A stretch of DNA of 41,548 nucleotides, from positions 1 through 41,548 of the forward strand of contig NZ_CAJYPF010000060.1 of NCBI RefSeq assembly GCF_913776565.1. Reading direction: 5' to 3'. The position numbers were made by a program, and so were the translations under genes. The DNA is from an uncultured Microbacterium sp. GTDB taxonomy: Bacteria > Actinomycetota > Actinomycetes > Actinomycetales > Microbacteriaceae. This document shows, piece after piece, positions 8,278 to 16,135 of the stretch. Every line of letters begins with the position of its first letter. Positions within the stretch are counted from its first letter, which is position 1. The notes under the pieces were generated by a model. It saw only the letters and a list, made by a program, of their open reading frames with translations, searched no databases and was not told the origin of the DNA.

Positions 8278-9708
8278 TCAGCCCGGGGATCTCTGCAGCA
8301 GGGCCACCGCGCCCTGGCGCGTCGAGACCCCCAACTTGGCGTAGATCGACCGCACCTGCGATTTGACGGTGCTCAACGTCACCGATCGCACGCGCGCGAT
8401 CTGCGCCAGCGACAGGCCCGCGGTGAGCAGCTCCGTCAGCGCGAGCTCGGCGGGGGTGAGCGCCGCGATGCCGGCTCTCCCACCGGTCGCCGGGGTCGCC
8501 GGCGGAAGGACGGCGATGAGGGCGTCGATCTGCGGTCGCAGGTCGCACCGGCGCGTCGCGACCGACTGCAGCAACCGCACGGACTCGTCGCGCGGCACCG
8601 CGAGGAAGGGGACCACCGACCCACCGGTGCGTTCGATGAGCATCAGGGTCGCCTCCATGCTCGCGAGAGCGCGCTGGGGGGCGTCGAGGCGCGCGAAGGC
8701 GATCGCCCGGCGGACGAGGATCGCCGGGAGCGGGGCGAGGCAGTGGCCGTCGCCGAGGGCCACGCACACGTTCGTCTCGTCGATGAGCTCGCGATCGCGT
8801 CCCAGGTCGAGGAGGATCGACGCGCGGTACGCCGTGAAGCACACGGCGTGTCCCGGCTGGGTGGTGCACCCCTCGATGACCGCGAGCGCCTCGTCGAGAT
8901 CCCCCTGCAGGGCCAGGATGCCGCTCTGCAGCCCCAGCACGCGCTCGCGCACCAGACGGTGGCTCCGGCGCGACCCGAGGAGCAGCGTCCGGCACCGCGC
9001 CAGACCGGCCGCGTGGTCGCGAGAGATGAAGCAGGCGGTGGCGCGCAGCATCTCGGCGGTGAAGAGCCACGACGGGTCGTCGGGTCGTGCGCGTTCGAGC
9101 TCGTCGGCGATCTCGTGCACGCGGGCGATGCGGGCATGACCGGCGGCGATCATCCCCTCGCCGAAGAGGAGCCAATGGTCGGTCTCGGCGGCATCCCACC
9201 CCTCTTCGCCGAACACCTCGCGGGCCTGATCGATCGCGACGGTCGCCGCCGCGTATTCGCCGTTCATCGCCAGGTTCTGGGCGAGGACGGACAGGGCCCG
9301 GAAGCGCCGCCCGGGCGTGTCGGCGAACAGCAGCGCGCCGGTGGCGAAGCCCACGCCGACCTGCGGCCAGCCGGCGGCGCCGCAGTACTCCGCGGCGCTG
9401 GAGAGCAGAACGCTGCGCGCGCCGTCGCCCAGTACGGCGGGTCGGATGAGTTGGCGGCCGACGAAGAACCGTTGGATCAGCTCGAGGCTCTCGTCGAGGG
9501 CGTCGGTGCGCGCGCGGGCCGAGAGGACGGCGGCGAGGGTCAACGCCTGTCGATCGGCCCATGCCGAGGGGGGTGGTCCCGCGTCGCTCTCGGCGAGGAG
9601 GATCAGATCGCGGCCGGCCGGCAGGCCGTTGCCCGGGTCGAGCCGGGCGGCGACGCGCAGGGCCGCGTTCGCGAACGCCGAGGACCCGTCGACGCGTGCG
9701 ACGCTCAC
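8278..9708 (-). CDS. LuxR-type HTH regulator, paralog 1
   Basis: This 476-residue protein ends in a LuxR/GerE helix-turn-helix (about residues 415-472, LTPAELALTELLTAGLSLAQIAR...VKSQVRSIYAKLGV). The other 400 residues are mostly helical, with repeat-like Ala/Leu/Arg-rich segments as in the TPR part of MalT/LAL regulators. Unlike MalT it has no N-terminal P-loop ATPase. The GTG start overlaps the stop of paralog 2 by 4 bases (GTGA). Colinear stretches such as QPGHAVCFTAYRASILLDLG and LIERTGGSVVPFLAVPRDE match paralog 2 closely, so the pair arose by tandem duplication. Targets and inducer are unknown. Confidence 0.85.
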   Translation of the reverse strand: MSVARVDGSSAFANAALRVAARLDPGNGLPAGRDLILLAESDAGPPPSAWADRQALTLAAVLSARARTDALDESLELIQRFFVGRQLIRPAVLGDGARSVLLSSAAEYCGAAGWPQVGVGFATGALLFADTPGRRFRALSVLAQNLAMNGEYAAATVAIDQAREVFGEEGWDAAETDHWLLFGEGMIAAGHARIARVHEIADELERARPDDPSWLFTAEMLRATACFISRDHAAGLARCRTLLLGSRRSHRLVRERVLGLQSGILALQGDLDEALAVIEGCTTQPGHAVCFTAYRASILLDLGRDRELIDETNVCVALGDGHCLAPLPAILVRRAIAFARLDAPQRALASMEATLMLIERTGGSVVPFLAVPRDESVRLLQSVATRRCDLRPQIDALIAVLPPATPATGGRAGIAALTPAELALTELLTAGLSLAQIARVRSVTLSTVKSQVRSIYAKLGVSTRQGAVALLQRSPG

Positions 9709-11210
9709 GACGCCGGACGGGAGCGAATCGGCGTGACGGGCGCGATCACGTGCTGCTCGGCGGTCAGACCGGTCAGCAGGGGCAGGGCGTCACTGCGACG
9801 CGAGACCCCGAGTTTGGCGTAGATCGACCGCACCTGGGTCTTCACGGTGTTGACCGACACCTGACGGCGCCGAGCGATCTCGGGCAGATCCAGGTCGGTG
9901 GCGAGCAGCCGGGCGAGCTCGCGTTCGGTGGGGGTGAAGGTCGTGACCGCGGTCGCCGGTGTCGCCGTCGAGGCCAGCAGAGGCAGGAACCGCCGCATCT
10001 CCTCGATCGCGCCGACGAACGCCGGGCGGGTACGCGAAACCAGATCGAGCAGACGTTCCGCCTCGGCGCGGGGGATCATCAGCAGCGGCATCACCGACCC
10101 CCCGGTGCGGTCGATCAGCAGCAGGGCCGATTCCATGCTGGTGACGGCGCGGTGCTCCTCGCCGATGCGCAGGAAGGCCACCGCCCGGCGGGTCAGGACG
10201 GGGGTGAGCGAGCCCAGGCAGTGCTCCTCGGGCAGGGCGACGCACGCGTCCGTCGAGGCGATCAGCTCTCGATCGCGTCCCTCCTGCAACAGCAGCGCCG
10301 CCCGGTACATCGCGAAGCACACGGTGTGACCCGGCTGGGTGACAGCCGCGTCGAGAACGCGATGCGCCTCGTCGGTCTCGTCCAGCAGGGTGAGCAGGCC
10401 GCTGTAGACGCCGGTCAGCAGGTCGCGGACAAGGCGACGGCTGCGCCCGCGCGCCGAGCCGGACAGCAGCTCCTGGCAGAGGGCCCGTCCGCGCGGGAGA
10501 TCGCGCGAGATGAACGCCGCCGTCGCGCGGAGCATGCCGGCCGTGTACGAGGCCGAGGGATCGTGCTCTCCGAGCGCGTCGAGCTGTCCGGCGATGCGCT
10601 CCAGTGCGGCGCTGTCGGCCCCGGTCACCACCAAGAGCGCCTCGCCGAGCAGCAGGTCGTGCGAGAGCTCGGCGGGGTTCTTGTGCAGGTCCGCGACGAT
10701 CCGGCGGGCTTCGGCGTGCGCGGCACGTGCCGCGGTGAATTCCGCGTTGAGAGCGAGCGACAGGGTCAGCGGTCCGAGGACCCGCAGCCGCTCCGCCGGC
10801 GTCTCGGCGAACAACAACGCCTCGGAGGCGTACTGCGCGCCGATACGGGGCCAGCCGACGGCGGTCGCGTACTCGGCGACGGATGCGAACAATCCCGCGC
10901 GTGCACCGGCGGAGAGCGTCGAACGACTCCGGAGGCGTCCGTCCACGAAGAACCGGCCCAGAGGAGCCATGCCCTCGTCGAGGGCGTCCTGTCGGGCACG
11001 GGCGGCGAGCACCGCGGACACCCGTGCGGCGTCGGCATCCGTCCAGATGGTGGGTGCCGGGCCGGTCTCGACTTCGGACAGCAGGGAGAGGTGGCGCGGC
11101 AGAGGATGGCCGTGACCGGGAGTCAGACGCGTCGCCACCTGGGCGATGACGGCGCGCAACGCGGAGTCCGCTGGTCCGTTCACGTCCATCCACGCTCCCT
11201 CGTCCGTCAT
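9705..11210 (-). CDS. LuxR-type HTH regulator, paralog 2
   Basis: This 501-residue protein has the same architecture as the downstream paralog: a long helical TPR-like body without a P-loop and a C-terminal LuxR helix-turn-helix (FTPTERELARLLATDLDLPEIARRRQVSVNTVKTQVRSIYAKLGV). ATG 11210 is the longest start. ATG 11189 (MDVNGPAD) has a better ribosome site, GAGGGAG, and may be the real one. The gene is first of a run of three regulators (LuxR, LuxR, GntR). The two LuxR proteins share body segments as well as the DNA-binding domain, so they may form heterodimers or respond to related signals. Function is not known. Confidence 0.85.
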   Translation of the reverse strand: MTDEGAWMDVNGPADSALRAVIAQVATRLTPGHGHPLPRHLSLLSEVETGPAPTIWTDADAARVSAVLAARARQDALDEGMAPLGRFFVDGRLRSRSTLSAGARAGLFASVAEYATAVGWPRIGAQYASEALLFAETPAERLRVLGPLTLSLALNAEFTAARAAHAEARRIVADLHKNPAELSHDLLLGEALLVVTGADSAALERIAGQLDALGEHDPSASYTAGMLRATAAFISRDLPRGRALCQELLSGSARGRSRRLVRDLLTGVYSGLLTLLDETDEAHRVLDAAVTQPGHTVCFAMYRAALLLQEGRDRELIASTDACVALPEEHCLGSLTPVLTRRAVAFLRIGEEHRAVTSMESALLLIDRTGGSVMPLLMIPRAEAERLLDLVSRTRPAFVGAIEEMRRFLPLLASTATPATAVTTFTPTERELARLLATDLDLPEIARRRQVSVNTVKTQVRSIYAKLGVSRRSDALPLLTGLTAEQHVIAPVTPIRSRPAS

Positions 11211-11290
11211 CGGATCTCACGCGGGGCGCTTCGGGCGCGTCCTCGCGGAACCTCCCGAGAATACGACACCCGGTGAAGCGGCGGGTGAGG

Positions 11291-11998
11291 TCAGGCGGAG
11301 GCTCCGACGACCGCCGCGACGGCGGAGGTGAAGAACGCGAGGCCGTCGACACCCGAGCGCATCGCGGCAGGAGTGCCCGGGCCGAAGCCCGGCTCGACGG
11401 CGTGCTCGGGGTGGGGCATGAGTCCCACGACGTTGCCGCGAGGGTTGGTCAGACCCGCGATATCACCCAGTGAACCGTTCGGGTTCACCCCGATGTATCG
11501 GAAGGTCACCAGGCCTTCACCCTCGACGCGGGCCAGGGTCTCGGCATCCGCGATGTATCCGCCGTCGGCGTTCTTGAGGGGGATGATGATTTCATCGCCC
11601 TCGGAGAAGTCGGCGGTCCACGCGGTCGAGGCGTTCTCGACCCGCAGGCGCTGGTCGCGGCGGATGAACTGCTGGTGGGCGTTGCGGATCAGGCCACCGG
11701 GCAGGAGGTGCGCCTCGACGAGCATCTGGAAGCCGTTGCAGATGCCGAGGACCGGCATGCCCTTCGCGGCGGCGTCCTTGACCTCGGACATGATCGGCGC
11801 GAAGGCCGCGATCGCGCCCGCGCGCAGGTAATCGCCATAGCTGAAGCCGCCCGGGAGCACGAGCGCGTCGACACCGCGCAGATCGTGATCGCCGTGCCAC
11901 AGGGCGACGGGCTCGCCGCCGGCGAGGCGGATGGCGCGCTGCGCGTCGCGGTCGTCGAGCGACCCGGGGAAGGTGATGACCCCGATGCGTGCGGTCAC
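11291..11998 (-). CDS. purQ: Phosphoribosylformylglycinamidine synthase subunit PurQ
   Basis: This 235-residue glutamine amidotransferase (class I) supplies ammonia for step four of purine synthesis (FGAR to FGAM). The nucleophile Cys87 is in VLGICNGFQ, and the His-Glu pair is in [11 protein letters not shown]. The start is GTG and overlaps the purS stop by 4 bases (GTGA), as expected for the PurS-PurQ-PurL complex of Gram-positive bacteria. purL is not in the window; 80 bp downstream the LuxR-type genes begin. Confidence 0.98.
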   Translation of the reverse strand: MTARIGVITFPGSLDDRDAQRAIRLAGGEPVALWHGDHDLRGVDALVLPGGFSYGDYLRAGAIAAFAPIMSEVKDAAAKGMPVLGICNGFQMLVEAHLLPGGLIRNAHQQFIRRDQRLRVENASTAWTADFSEGDEIIIPLKNADGGYIADAETLARVEGEGLVTFRYIGVNPNGSLGDIAGLTNPRGNVVGLMPHPEHAVEPGFGPGTPAAMRSGVDGLAFFTSAVAAVVGASA

Positions 11999-12243
11999 GC
12001 CACGACCTCGACGTTGACGACGTCCTCGATCACGGAGTTCGACAGCATCTCGTCCGCCAGCTCGCGAGCGCGGGCCAGGGTGGCCTCGTCGACCTCGCCC
12101 TCGACGGTGAGCTCGAAGCGCTTGCCGATCCGCACGTCCGAGAACCGGTGCTCACCGAGCCGGGACAGGGCACCGGCCACGGCCTTTCCCTGGGGGTCGA
12201 GAAGCTCGGCCTTGGGCATGACGTCGACGACGATGGTGGGCAC
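11995..12243 (-). CDS. purS: Phosphoribosylformylglycinamidine synthase subunit PurS
   Basis: This small 82-residue protein is the dimeric scaffold that joins PurQ and PurL in the three-subunit FGAM synthase. It matches the family in length and in segments such as [20 protein letters not shown] and [13 protein letters not shown]. The GTG start has GGAG six bases upstream. It is co-translated with purQ through a GTGA overlap. The reading frame stays open upstream, but those codons give low-complexity Arg/Gly/Ala sequence and are not coding. Confidence 0.97.
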   Translation of the reverse strand: MPTIVVDVMPKAELLDPQGKAVAGALSRLGEHRFSDVRIGKRFELTVEGEVDEATLARARELADEMLSNSVIEDVVNVEVVA

Positions 12244-12341
12244 TTCAGCTCCAGATGTCGGGTGGCGTAGTGCGCCCAGTCTACGCGAGCGGGCCGCGCG
12301 CCCCTCGTCGCCGCGGTGCGGTTGTCGGACCCTCCGGTCGG

Positions 12342-12433
12342 GCCCGCCGCCTCCCGCTCGCCGGGCTCGCCGCCTCCCGCCCGCCGCGCCGGCCGCCTCG
12401 CGCGCGTTGGGCCCGCCGCCTCCCGCCCGCCGC
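12342..12433. repeat. 23-bp GC-rich tandem repeat, four units
   Basis: Units start at 12342, 12365, 12388 and 12411. Units 2 and 4 differ at one base; units 1 and 3 are more diverged. The core is GCCCGCCGCCTCCCGC. A degraded fifth copy may follow near 12441. The minus strand is G-rich with runs of GG and GGG, so it could fold as a quadruplex in the purS leader or promoter. Confidence 0.75.
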
Positions 12434-12470
12434 GCCCGTTGGGCCCGCCGCGCGCCGAGCCTCGCCCCCC

Positions 12471-12540
12471 GCGATAAACGCGATCCCTGTCGAGACACGC
12501 GGTACCGACGCGTTTATCGGCACAGGCGGCGTTTATCGCG
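12471..12540. repeat. Inverted-repeat element with three GATAAAC-type words
   Basis: CGATAAACGCG (12472-12482) is perfectly complementary to 12509-12519. GCGATAAACGC (12471-12481) is also complementary to 12529-12539, with a nested CCTGT/ACAGG pair (12486-12490, 12522-12526). Two alternative foldings are therefore possible. It has no T-run and lies between divergent genes, so it is not a simple terminator. Confidence 0.65.
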
Positions 12541-12564
12541 CTGGTCGCAGCGTCGCCGAGATCG

Positions 12565-12634
12565 TGGGAGCGCTCCCTTGACGCCGTGGGAGCGATCCCA
12601 TACAGTCGGTTCCGTTCGACTGAGAGCGCTCCCA
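12565..12634 (+). promoter_or_regulatory. ceb promoter with three CebR-like boxes
   Basis: Boxes: TGGGAGCGCTCCCT (12565-12578), TGGGAGCGATCCCA (12587-12600) and TGAGAGCGCTCCCA (12621-12634). The known Streptomyces CebR box is TGGGAGCGCTCCCA. A sigma-70 promoter fits: -35 TTGACG (12578-12583), 17-bp spacer, -10 TACAGT (12601-12606). Box 2 fills the spacer, box 1 abuts the -35, and box 3 falls just after the expected start of transcription. Binding would block RNA polymerase. Confidence 0.85.
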
Positions 12635-12694
12635 CGCAACGGATGCCGGGAAGCAGCGCCGTGCCGAACCGCACCCACCACAAAGGAGTGATCT

Positions 12695-13966
12695 GTGAAG
12701 AACCGTGCCCTGCGCCGGACCGCGCTCGTCGCCGCCGTCGCGTCCACCTCTGCCCTCGTGCTCGCCGGGTGCTCCGGCGCCGGGGGCTCCGCCTCGGGTG
12801 ACGGCGAAGTCACCCTCACCATCGCCACCTTCAACGACTTCGGCTACACCGACGCGCTCCTGCAGGAGTACATGGACGCGCACCCGAACGTGAAGATCGT
12901 CCACAACAAGGCCGCGACCAGCAACGAGGCCCGCGAGAACTACTTCCAGAAGCTCGGCAAGACCGGCCTCGCCGACATCGAGGCCATCGAGGTCGACTGG
13001 CTGCCCGAGGTCATGGAGTACGCCGACCTGCTGGCCCCCGTGCCCGACGACCTCAAGAGCCGCTGGCTCGACTACAAGGTCGAGGCCGCGACCAGCCCCG
13101 AGGGGCAGCTCGTCGGCTACGGCACCGACATCGGCCCCGAGGGGGTCTGCTACCGCTCCGACCTGTTCGCCGCGGCCGGCCTTCCCACCGATCGCGAAGA
13201 GGTCGCGAAGCTCCTGCAGGGCGACTGGTCGACCTACTTCGGCGTCGGCGACCAGTACGTCGCCGCGACCGGCAAGGCGTTCTTCGACTCCGCCGGCGGC
13301 ACCTACCAGGGCGCGATCAACCAGGTCGAGGCCGCGTACGAGAACCCCGATGACGGCTCGATCACCGCCACGAGCAACCCCGAGGTCAAGGACATCTACG
13401 ACGAGGTGCTCAAGGCCAGCGCAACGCAGTCCGCGCACCTCGGCCAGTGGTCCGACGACTGGTTCGCCGGGCTGTCCAACGGCGCCTTCGCCACCATGCT
13501 CTGCCCCGGCTGGATGCTCGGCGTCATCGAGGGCAACGCCCCCGAGGTGAAGGGCTGGGACATCGCCAACGTCTTCCCCGGCGGGGCGGGCAACTGGGGC
13601 GGGTCGTACCTGACCGTCCCCGCGAACGGCAAGAACGTCGAAGCCGCGCAGGAACTGGCCGACTGGCTCACCGACCCCGAGACGCAGGTCAAGGCGTTCG
13701 AGAACGCCGGCACGTTCCCGAGCCAGACCGACGCCCTGAGCGCGGAGGCCCTGACCGGCAGCACGAACGCGTACTTCAACGACGCCCCCGTCGGCGAGAT
13801 GCTCTCCGAGCGCGCGCAGGCCGTGAAGGTGTCGCCCTACAAGGGCCAGTTCTACTTCCAGATCAACGACGCCATGCAGAAGGCCCTCACCCGTGTCGAG
13901 GACGGCACGCAGAGCGCTGCCGACTCGTGGAAGCAGTGGGCGACCGAGGTCGACGCCCTGTCCTGA
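12695..13966 (+). CDS. cebE: CebE-like sugar-binding lipoprotein (CUT1)
   Basis: This 423-residue extracellular binding protein has a lipoprotein signal peptide (MKNRALRRTALVAAVAS..., lipobox LAGC, Cys26). The mature part is a family-1 solute-binding fold (TLTIATFNDFGYTDALLQEY, WLTDPETQVKAFENAG). GTG 12695 has AAAGGAG just upstream. It is first in an operon with two permeases, a GH1 beta-glucosidase and a LacI regulator, behind CebR-like operators. This matches cebEFG-bglC-cebR for cellobiose and cello-oligosaccharides. A stem-loop follows the gene, probably keeping its transcript more abundant than the permease part. The cello-oligosaccharide specificity is inferred from operators and context. 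Confidence 0.9.
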   Translation: MKNRALRRTALVAAVASTSALVLAGCSGAGGSASGDGEVTLTIATFNDFGYTDALLQEYMDAHPNVKIVHNKAATSNEARENYFQKLGKTGLADIEAIEVDWLPEVMEYADLLAPVPDDLKSRWLDYKVEAATSPEGQLVGYGTDIGPEGVCYRSDLFAAAGLPTDREEVAKLLQGDWSTYFGVGDQYVAATGKAFFDSAGGTYQGAINQVEAAYENPDDGSITATSNPEVKDIYDEVLKASATQSAHLGQWSDDWFAGLSNGAFATMLCPGWMLGVIEGNAPEVKGWDIANVFPGGAGNWGGSYLTVPANGKNVEAAQELADWLTDPETQVKAFENAGTFPSQTDALSAEALTGSTNAYFNDAPVGEMLSERAQAVKVSPYKGQFYFQINDAMQKALTRVEDGTQSAADSWKQWATEVDALS

Positions 13967-13976
13967 AGCAGCGAAC

Positions 13977-14013
13977 GGATGCCAGGGGTCGCGGCCGCGC
14001 GCCCCTGGCATCC
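13977..14013 (+). terminator. Stem-loop between cebE-like and permease genes
   Basis: GGATGCCAGGGG (13977-13988) is perfectly complementary to 14002-14013, with a 13-base GC-rich loop and no T-run. It begins 10 bases after the binding-protein stop. It is probably a partial terminator or 3' stabiliser, giving excess binding protein over permeases. The outer arms are the over-represented word GGATGCC and its complement. Confidence 0.6.
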
Positions 14014-14035
14014 ATCGCCCGTCCCCTTCGCGCGC

Positions 14036-14090
14036 GAGGGGTCGAGAACTGTCGCCTCTGCCCGGCACAGGCGACAGATTCTGACCCCTC
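14036..14090. repeat. 21-bp interrupted stem-loop in the ceb operon
   Basis: Stem pieces: GAGGGGTC (14036-14043) with 14083-14090, AGAA (14045-14048) with TTCT (14079-14082), and CTGTCGCCT (14049-14057) with 14069-14077. Each side has a single bulged base, and the loop is 11 bases. It ends 26 bases before the permease start. It is a second structure beside 13977-14013, so it is unlikely to be another terminator. It may be a REP-like element. Confidence 0.65.
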
Positions 14091-14115
14091 ACGCGTCAGA
14101 AACGGAGCACAGACC

Positions 14116-15204
14116 GTGACCAGCACACTCGAAAGACCCACGGGGGGAGCGGCGCCGGCGGCCCGCGCCCGTGAACCGCGCCGTCTCGGCGTCGGTCGGA
14201 GCCGCCGCAGCGCGTGGGATCTGAAGCTCTCGCCCTACCTCTACATCTCGCCGTTCTTCATCCTGTTCGCGATCACGGGGCTGTTCCCCATCGCGTACAC
14301 GGCCGTCATCTCGTTCATGGACTGGGATCTCGTCCGCAATTCCGGCGAGTTCATCGGCTTCGACCAGTACGCGTGGGTGCTCTCGCAGCCCAAGTTCTGG
14401 ATCGCCCTGCGCAACACCTTCAGCATCTTCCTGCTCTCCAGCGTCCCGCAGCTGATCATCGCGATCTTCATCGCCGCGATGCTCGACCAGAACATCCGAG
14501 CCAAGACGTTCTGGCGCATGAGCGTGCTGATCCCCTACGTCATGGCCCCCGTGGCCGTGGCCTTGATCTTCAGCAACATGTTCGGCGATCAGTACGGCGT
14601 CGTGAACACCACGCTGCAGAACCTGGGCCTGCCCGCCGTTCCGTGGCACTCCGACGCGTTCGCGAGCCACATCGCCATCGCCACGATGGTCAACTTCCGC
14701 TGGACCGGCTACAACACCCTCATCCTGCTCGCCGCCATGCAGGCCATCCCGCGCGAGTACTACGAGGCGGCCACCGTCGACGGCGCGGGCAAGATCCGCC
14801 AGTTCTTCTCGATCACCCTGCCGAGCCTGAAGCCGACGCTGATCTTCGTCATCATCACCGCCACCATCGGCGGCTTGCAGATCTTCGACGAGCCGCGCAT
14901 GTACGACCAGTACGGCACCGGTGGCGCCGACAACCAGTGGCTGACGGTGACGCTCTGGCTCTACAACGTCGGCTGGGGCGAGTGGAACTTCGGCCGCGCC
15001 GCCGCCCTCGCGTGGATCCTCTTCCTGATCATCCTCGCCATCGGCGCGATCAACATGGTCGTCACGCGCTCGCTCGTGCGCGACGACGGCACCCGCGACC
15101 CCCGCACCCGCCGCGAGCGTCGTGCGCAGGCGCGCGCCGCGAAGGAACGAATGATGGCGGATGCCGCGCCTGCCGGCGTCCGCGGAGAGGAGACGGGTCG
15201 ATGA
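14116..15204 (+). CDS. cebF: CebF-like CUT1 sugar ABC permease (MalF type)
   Basis: This 362-residue membrane protein has six predicted helices and the inner-membrane EAA loop (EYYEAATVDGAGKIRQFFSITLP) that docks the ATPase. GTG 14116 has ACGGAG eight bases upstream; the frame is open further upstream but covers the hairpin region. The C-terminal tail is basic and hydrophilic. Its stop overlaps the next permease by 4 bases (ATGA). With the binding protein and second permease it forms a cello-oligosaccharide importer. No ATPase gene lies in the operon, so a shared MsiK-like ATPase must drive it. Confidence 0.92.
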   Translation: MTSTLERPTGGAAPAARAREPRRLGVGRSRRSAWDLKLSPYLYISPFFILFAITGLFPIAYTAVISFMDWDLVRNSGEFIGFDQYAWVLSQPKFWIALRNTFSIFLLSSVPQLIIAIFIAAMLDQNIRAKTFWRMSVLIPYVMAPVAVALIFSNMFGDQYGVVNTTLQNLGLPAVPWHSDAFASHIAIATMVNFRWTGYNTLILLAAMQAIPREYYEAATVDGAGKIRQFFSITLPSLKPTLIFVIITATIGGLQIFDEPRMYDQYGTGGADNQWLTVTLWLYNVGWGEWNFGRAAALAWILFLIILAIGAINMVVTRSLVRDDGTRDPRTRRERRAQARAAKERMMADAAPAGVRGEETGR

Positions 15205-16106
15205 CCGCCGTCAACGCCGCCCCCGTCCCGATCGTGGAGCGCGCCGCCCCCTCGCCCGCGCGCCGCCGCCCCCGCCCCGTGCGCGGATCGCGCCCCGGCT
15301 GGATCGTGTACGCCAGCCTCGGCGCCGTGCTGCTGGCCAGCGTGTTCCCCTTCTACTGGTCGCTGCTGATCGGCTCGGGCGACTCCTCCACGATCCGCGA
15401 CGCCAACCGCTCGTGGATCCCCGGCGGCAACTTCTTCGCCAACGCCGCCGCCGTGATCGGCGACCCGGCGGTCAACTTCTGGCCCGCGCTGCTCAACTCG
15501 ATCATCAGCTCCGGCCTGATCGCGGCATCCGTCGTCTTCTTCTCCACCCTCGCGGGCTGGGCGTTCGCGAAGCTGCGGTTCCGCGGCGGTCCGTGGCTGC
15601 TGGTCTTCGTCGTGGGCACGATGGCCGTGCCGATGCAGCTGGGCGTCGTGCCGCTGTACATCCTGTTCAGCGAGCTGGGGTGGACCGGTCAACTCGGCGC
15701 GATCATCATCCCCGCGCTCACCAGCGCGTTCGGGGTGTTCTGGATGACGCAGTACCTGCGCCAGTCGGTTCCCGACGAACTGATCGAGGCGGCGCGCGTC
15801 GACGGTGCCAGCTCGTTCCGCACCTTCCTCACGGTGGCGGTGCCCGCCGCGCGACCCGCCGCGGCGATGCTGGGCCTGTTCACCTTCGTCAGCGCGTGGA
15901 ACAACTTCTTCTGGCCGTTCATCGTGCTCGACCGTCAGAATCCGACGCTGCCGGTGGCACTATCGCTGCTGCAGTCCAACTACTTCGTCGACTACTCGAT
16001 CGTCCTCGCGGGCGTGCTGCTGTCGACGATCCCGCTGCTGCTGCTGTTCGTCTTCGCGGGCAAGCAGTTGGTCAGTGGCATCATGCAAGGGGCGGTCAAG
16101 GGATGA
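15201..16106 (+). CDS. cebG: CebG-like CUT1 sugar ABC permease (MalG type)
   Basis: This 301-residue partner permease has an N-terminal basic Pro/Arg tail, six membrane helices and an EAA loop (ELIEAARVDGASSFRTFLTVAVP). It ends in the MalG-like SGIMQGAVKG. The ATG overlaps the preceding stop by 4 bases. It pairs with the upstream permease to form the channel. The beta-glucosidase gene follows within about 30 bases. Confidence 0.93.
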   Translation: MTAVNAAPVPIVERAAPSPARRRPRPVRGSRPGWIVYASLGAVLLASVFPFYWSLLIGSGDSSTIRDANRSWIPGGNFFANAAAVIGDPAVNFWPALLNSIISSGLIAASVVFFSTLAGWAFAKLRFRGGPWLLVFVVGTMAVPMQLGVVPLYILFSELGWTGQLGAIIIPALTSAFGVFWMTQYLRQSVPDELIEAARVDGASSFRTFLTVAVPAARPAAAMLGLFTFVSAWNNFFWPFIVLDRQNPTLPVALSLLQSNYFVDYSIVLAGVLLSTIPLLLLFVFAGKQLVSGIMQGAVKG

Positions 16107-16135
16107 CCCTCGCGCCCACGGAAGGAACCCGATCC

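Larger units (their letters stand above)
12244..12694. other. 451-bp gene-free region between purS and the ceb operon
   Basis: The region separates divergent purS (-) and the binding-protein gene (+). From left to right it holds the purS leader, a 23-bp tandem repeat (12342-12433), an inverted-repeat element with GATAAAC/GTTTATC words (12471-12540) and the ceb promoter with three operator boxes (12565-12634). The rest is GC-rich filler. I see no credible small gene. Confidence 0.8.

Noticed and set aside
7546..9822. Very long open frame on the plus strand, antisense to the GntR and LuxR-type genes
   Set aside because: High GC depletes stop codons, so antisense frames stay open. The translation is Arg/Gly/His-rich without family motifs, while the minus-strand genes have clear domains.
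12471..12540. GATAAAC/GTTTATC words as extra operators for the fructoside LacI regulator
   Set aside because: The words resemble half of TGATAAACCGATTTATCA, but the halves are 26 or more bases apart and lack the central CG layout, so they are better read as an inverted-repeat element.
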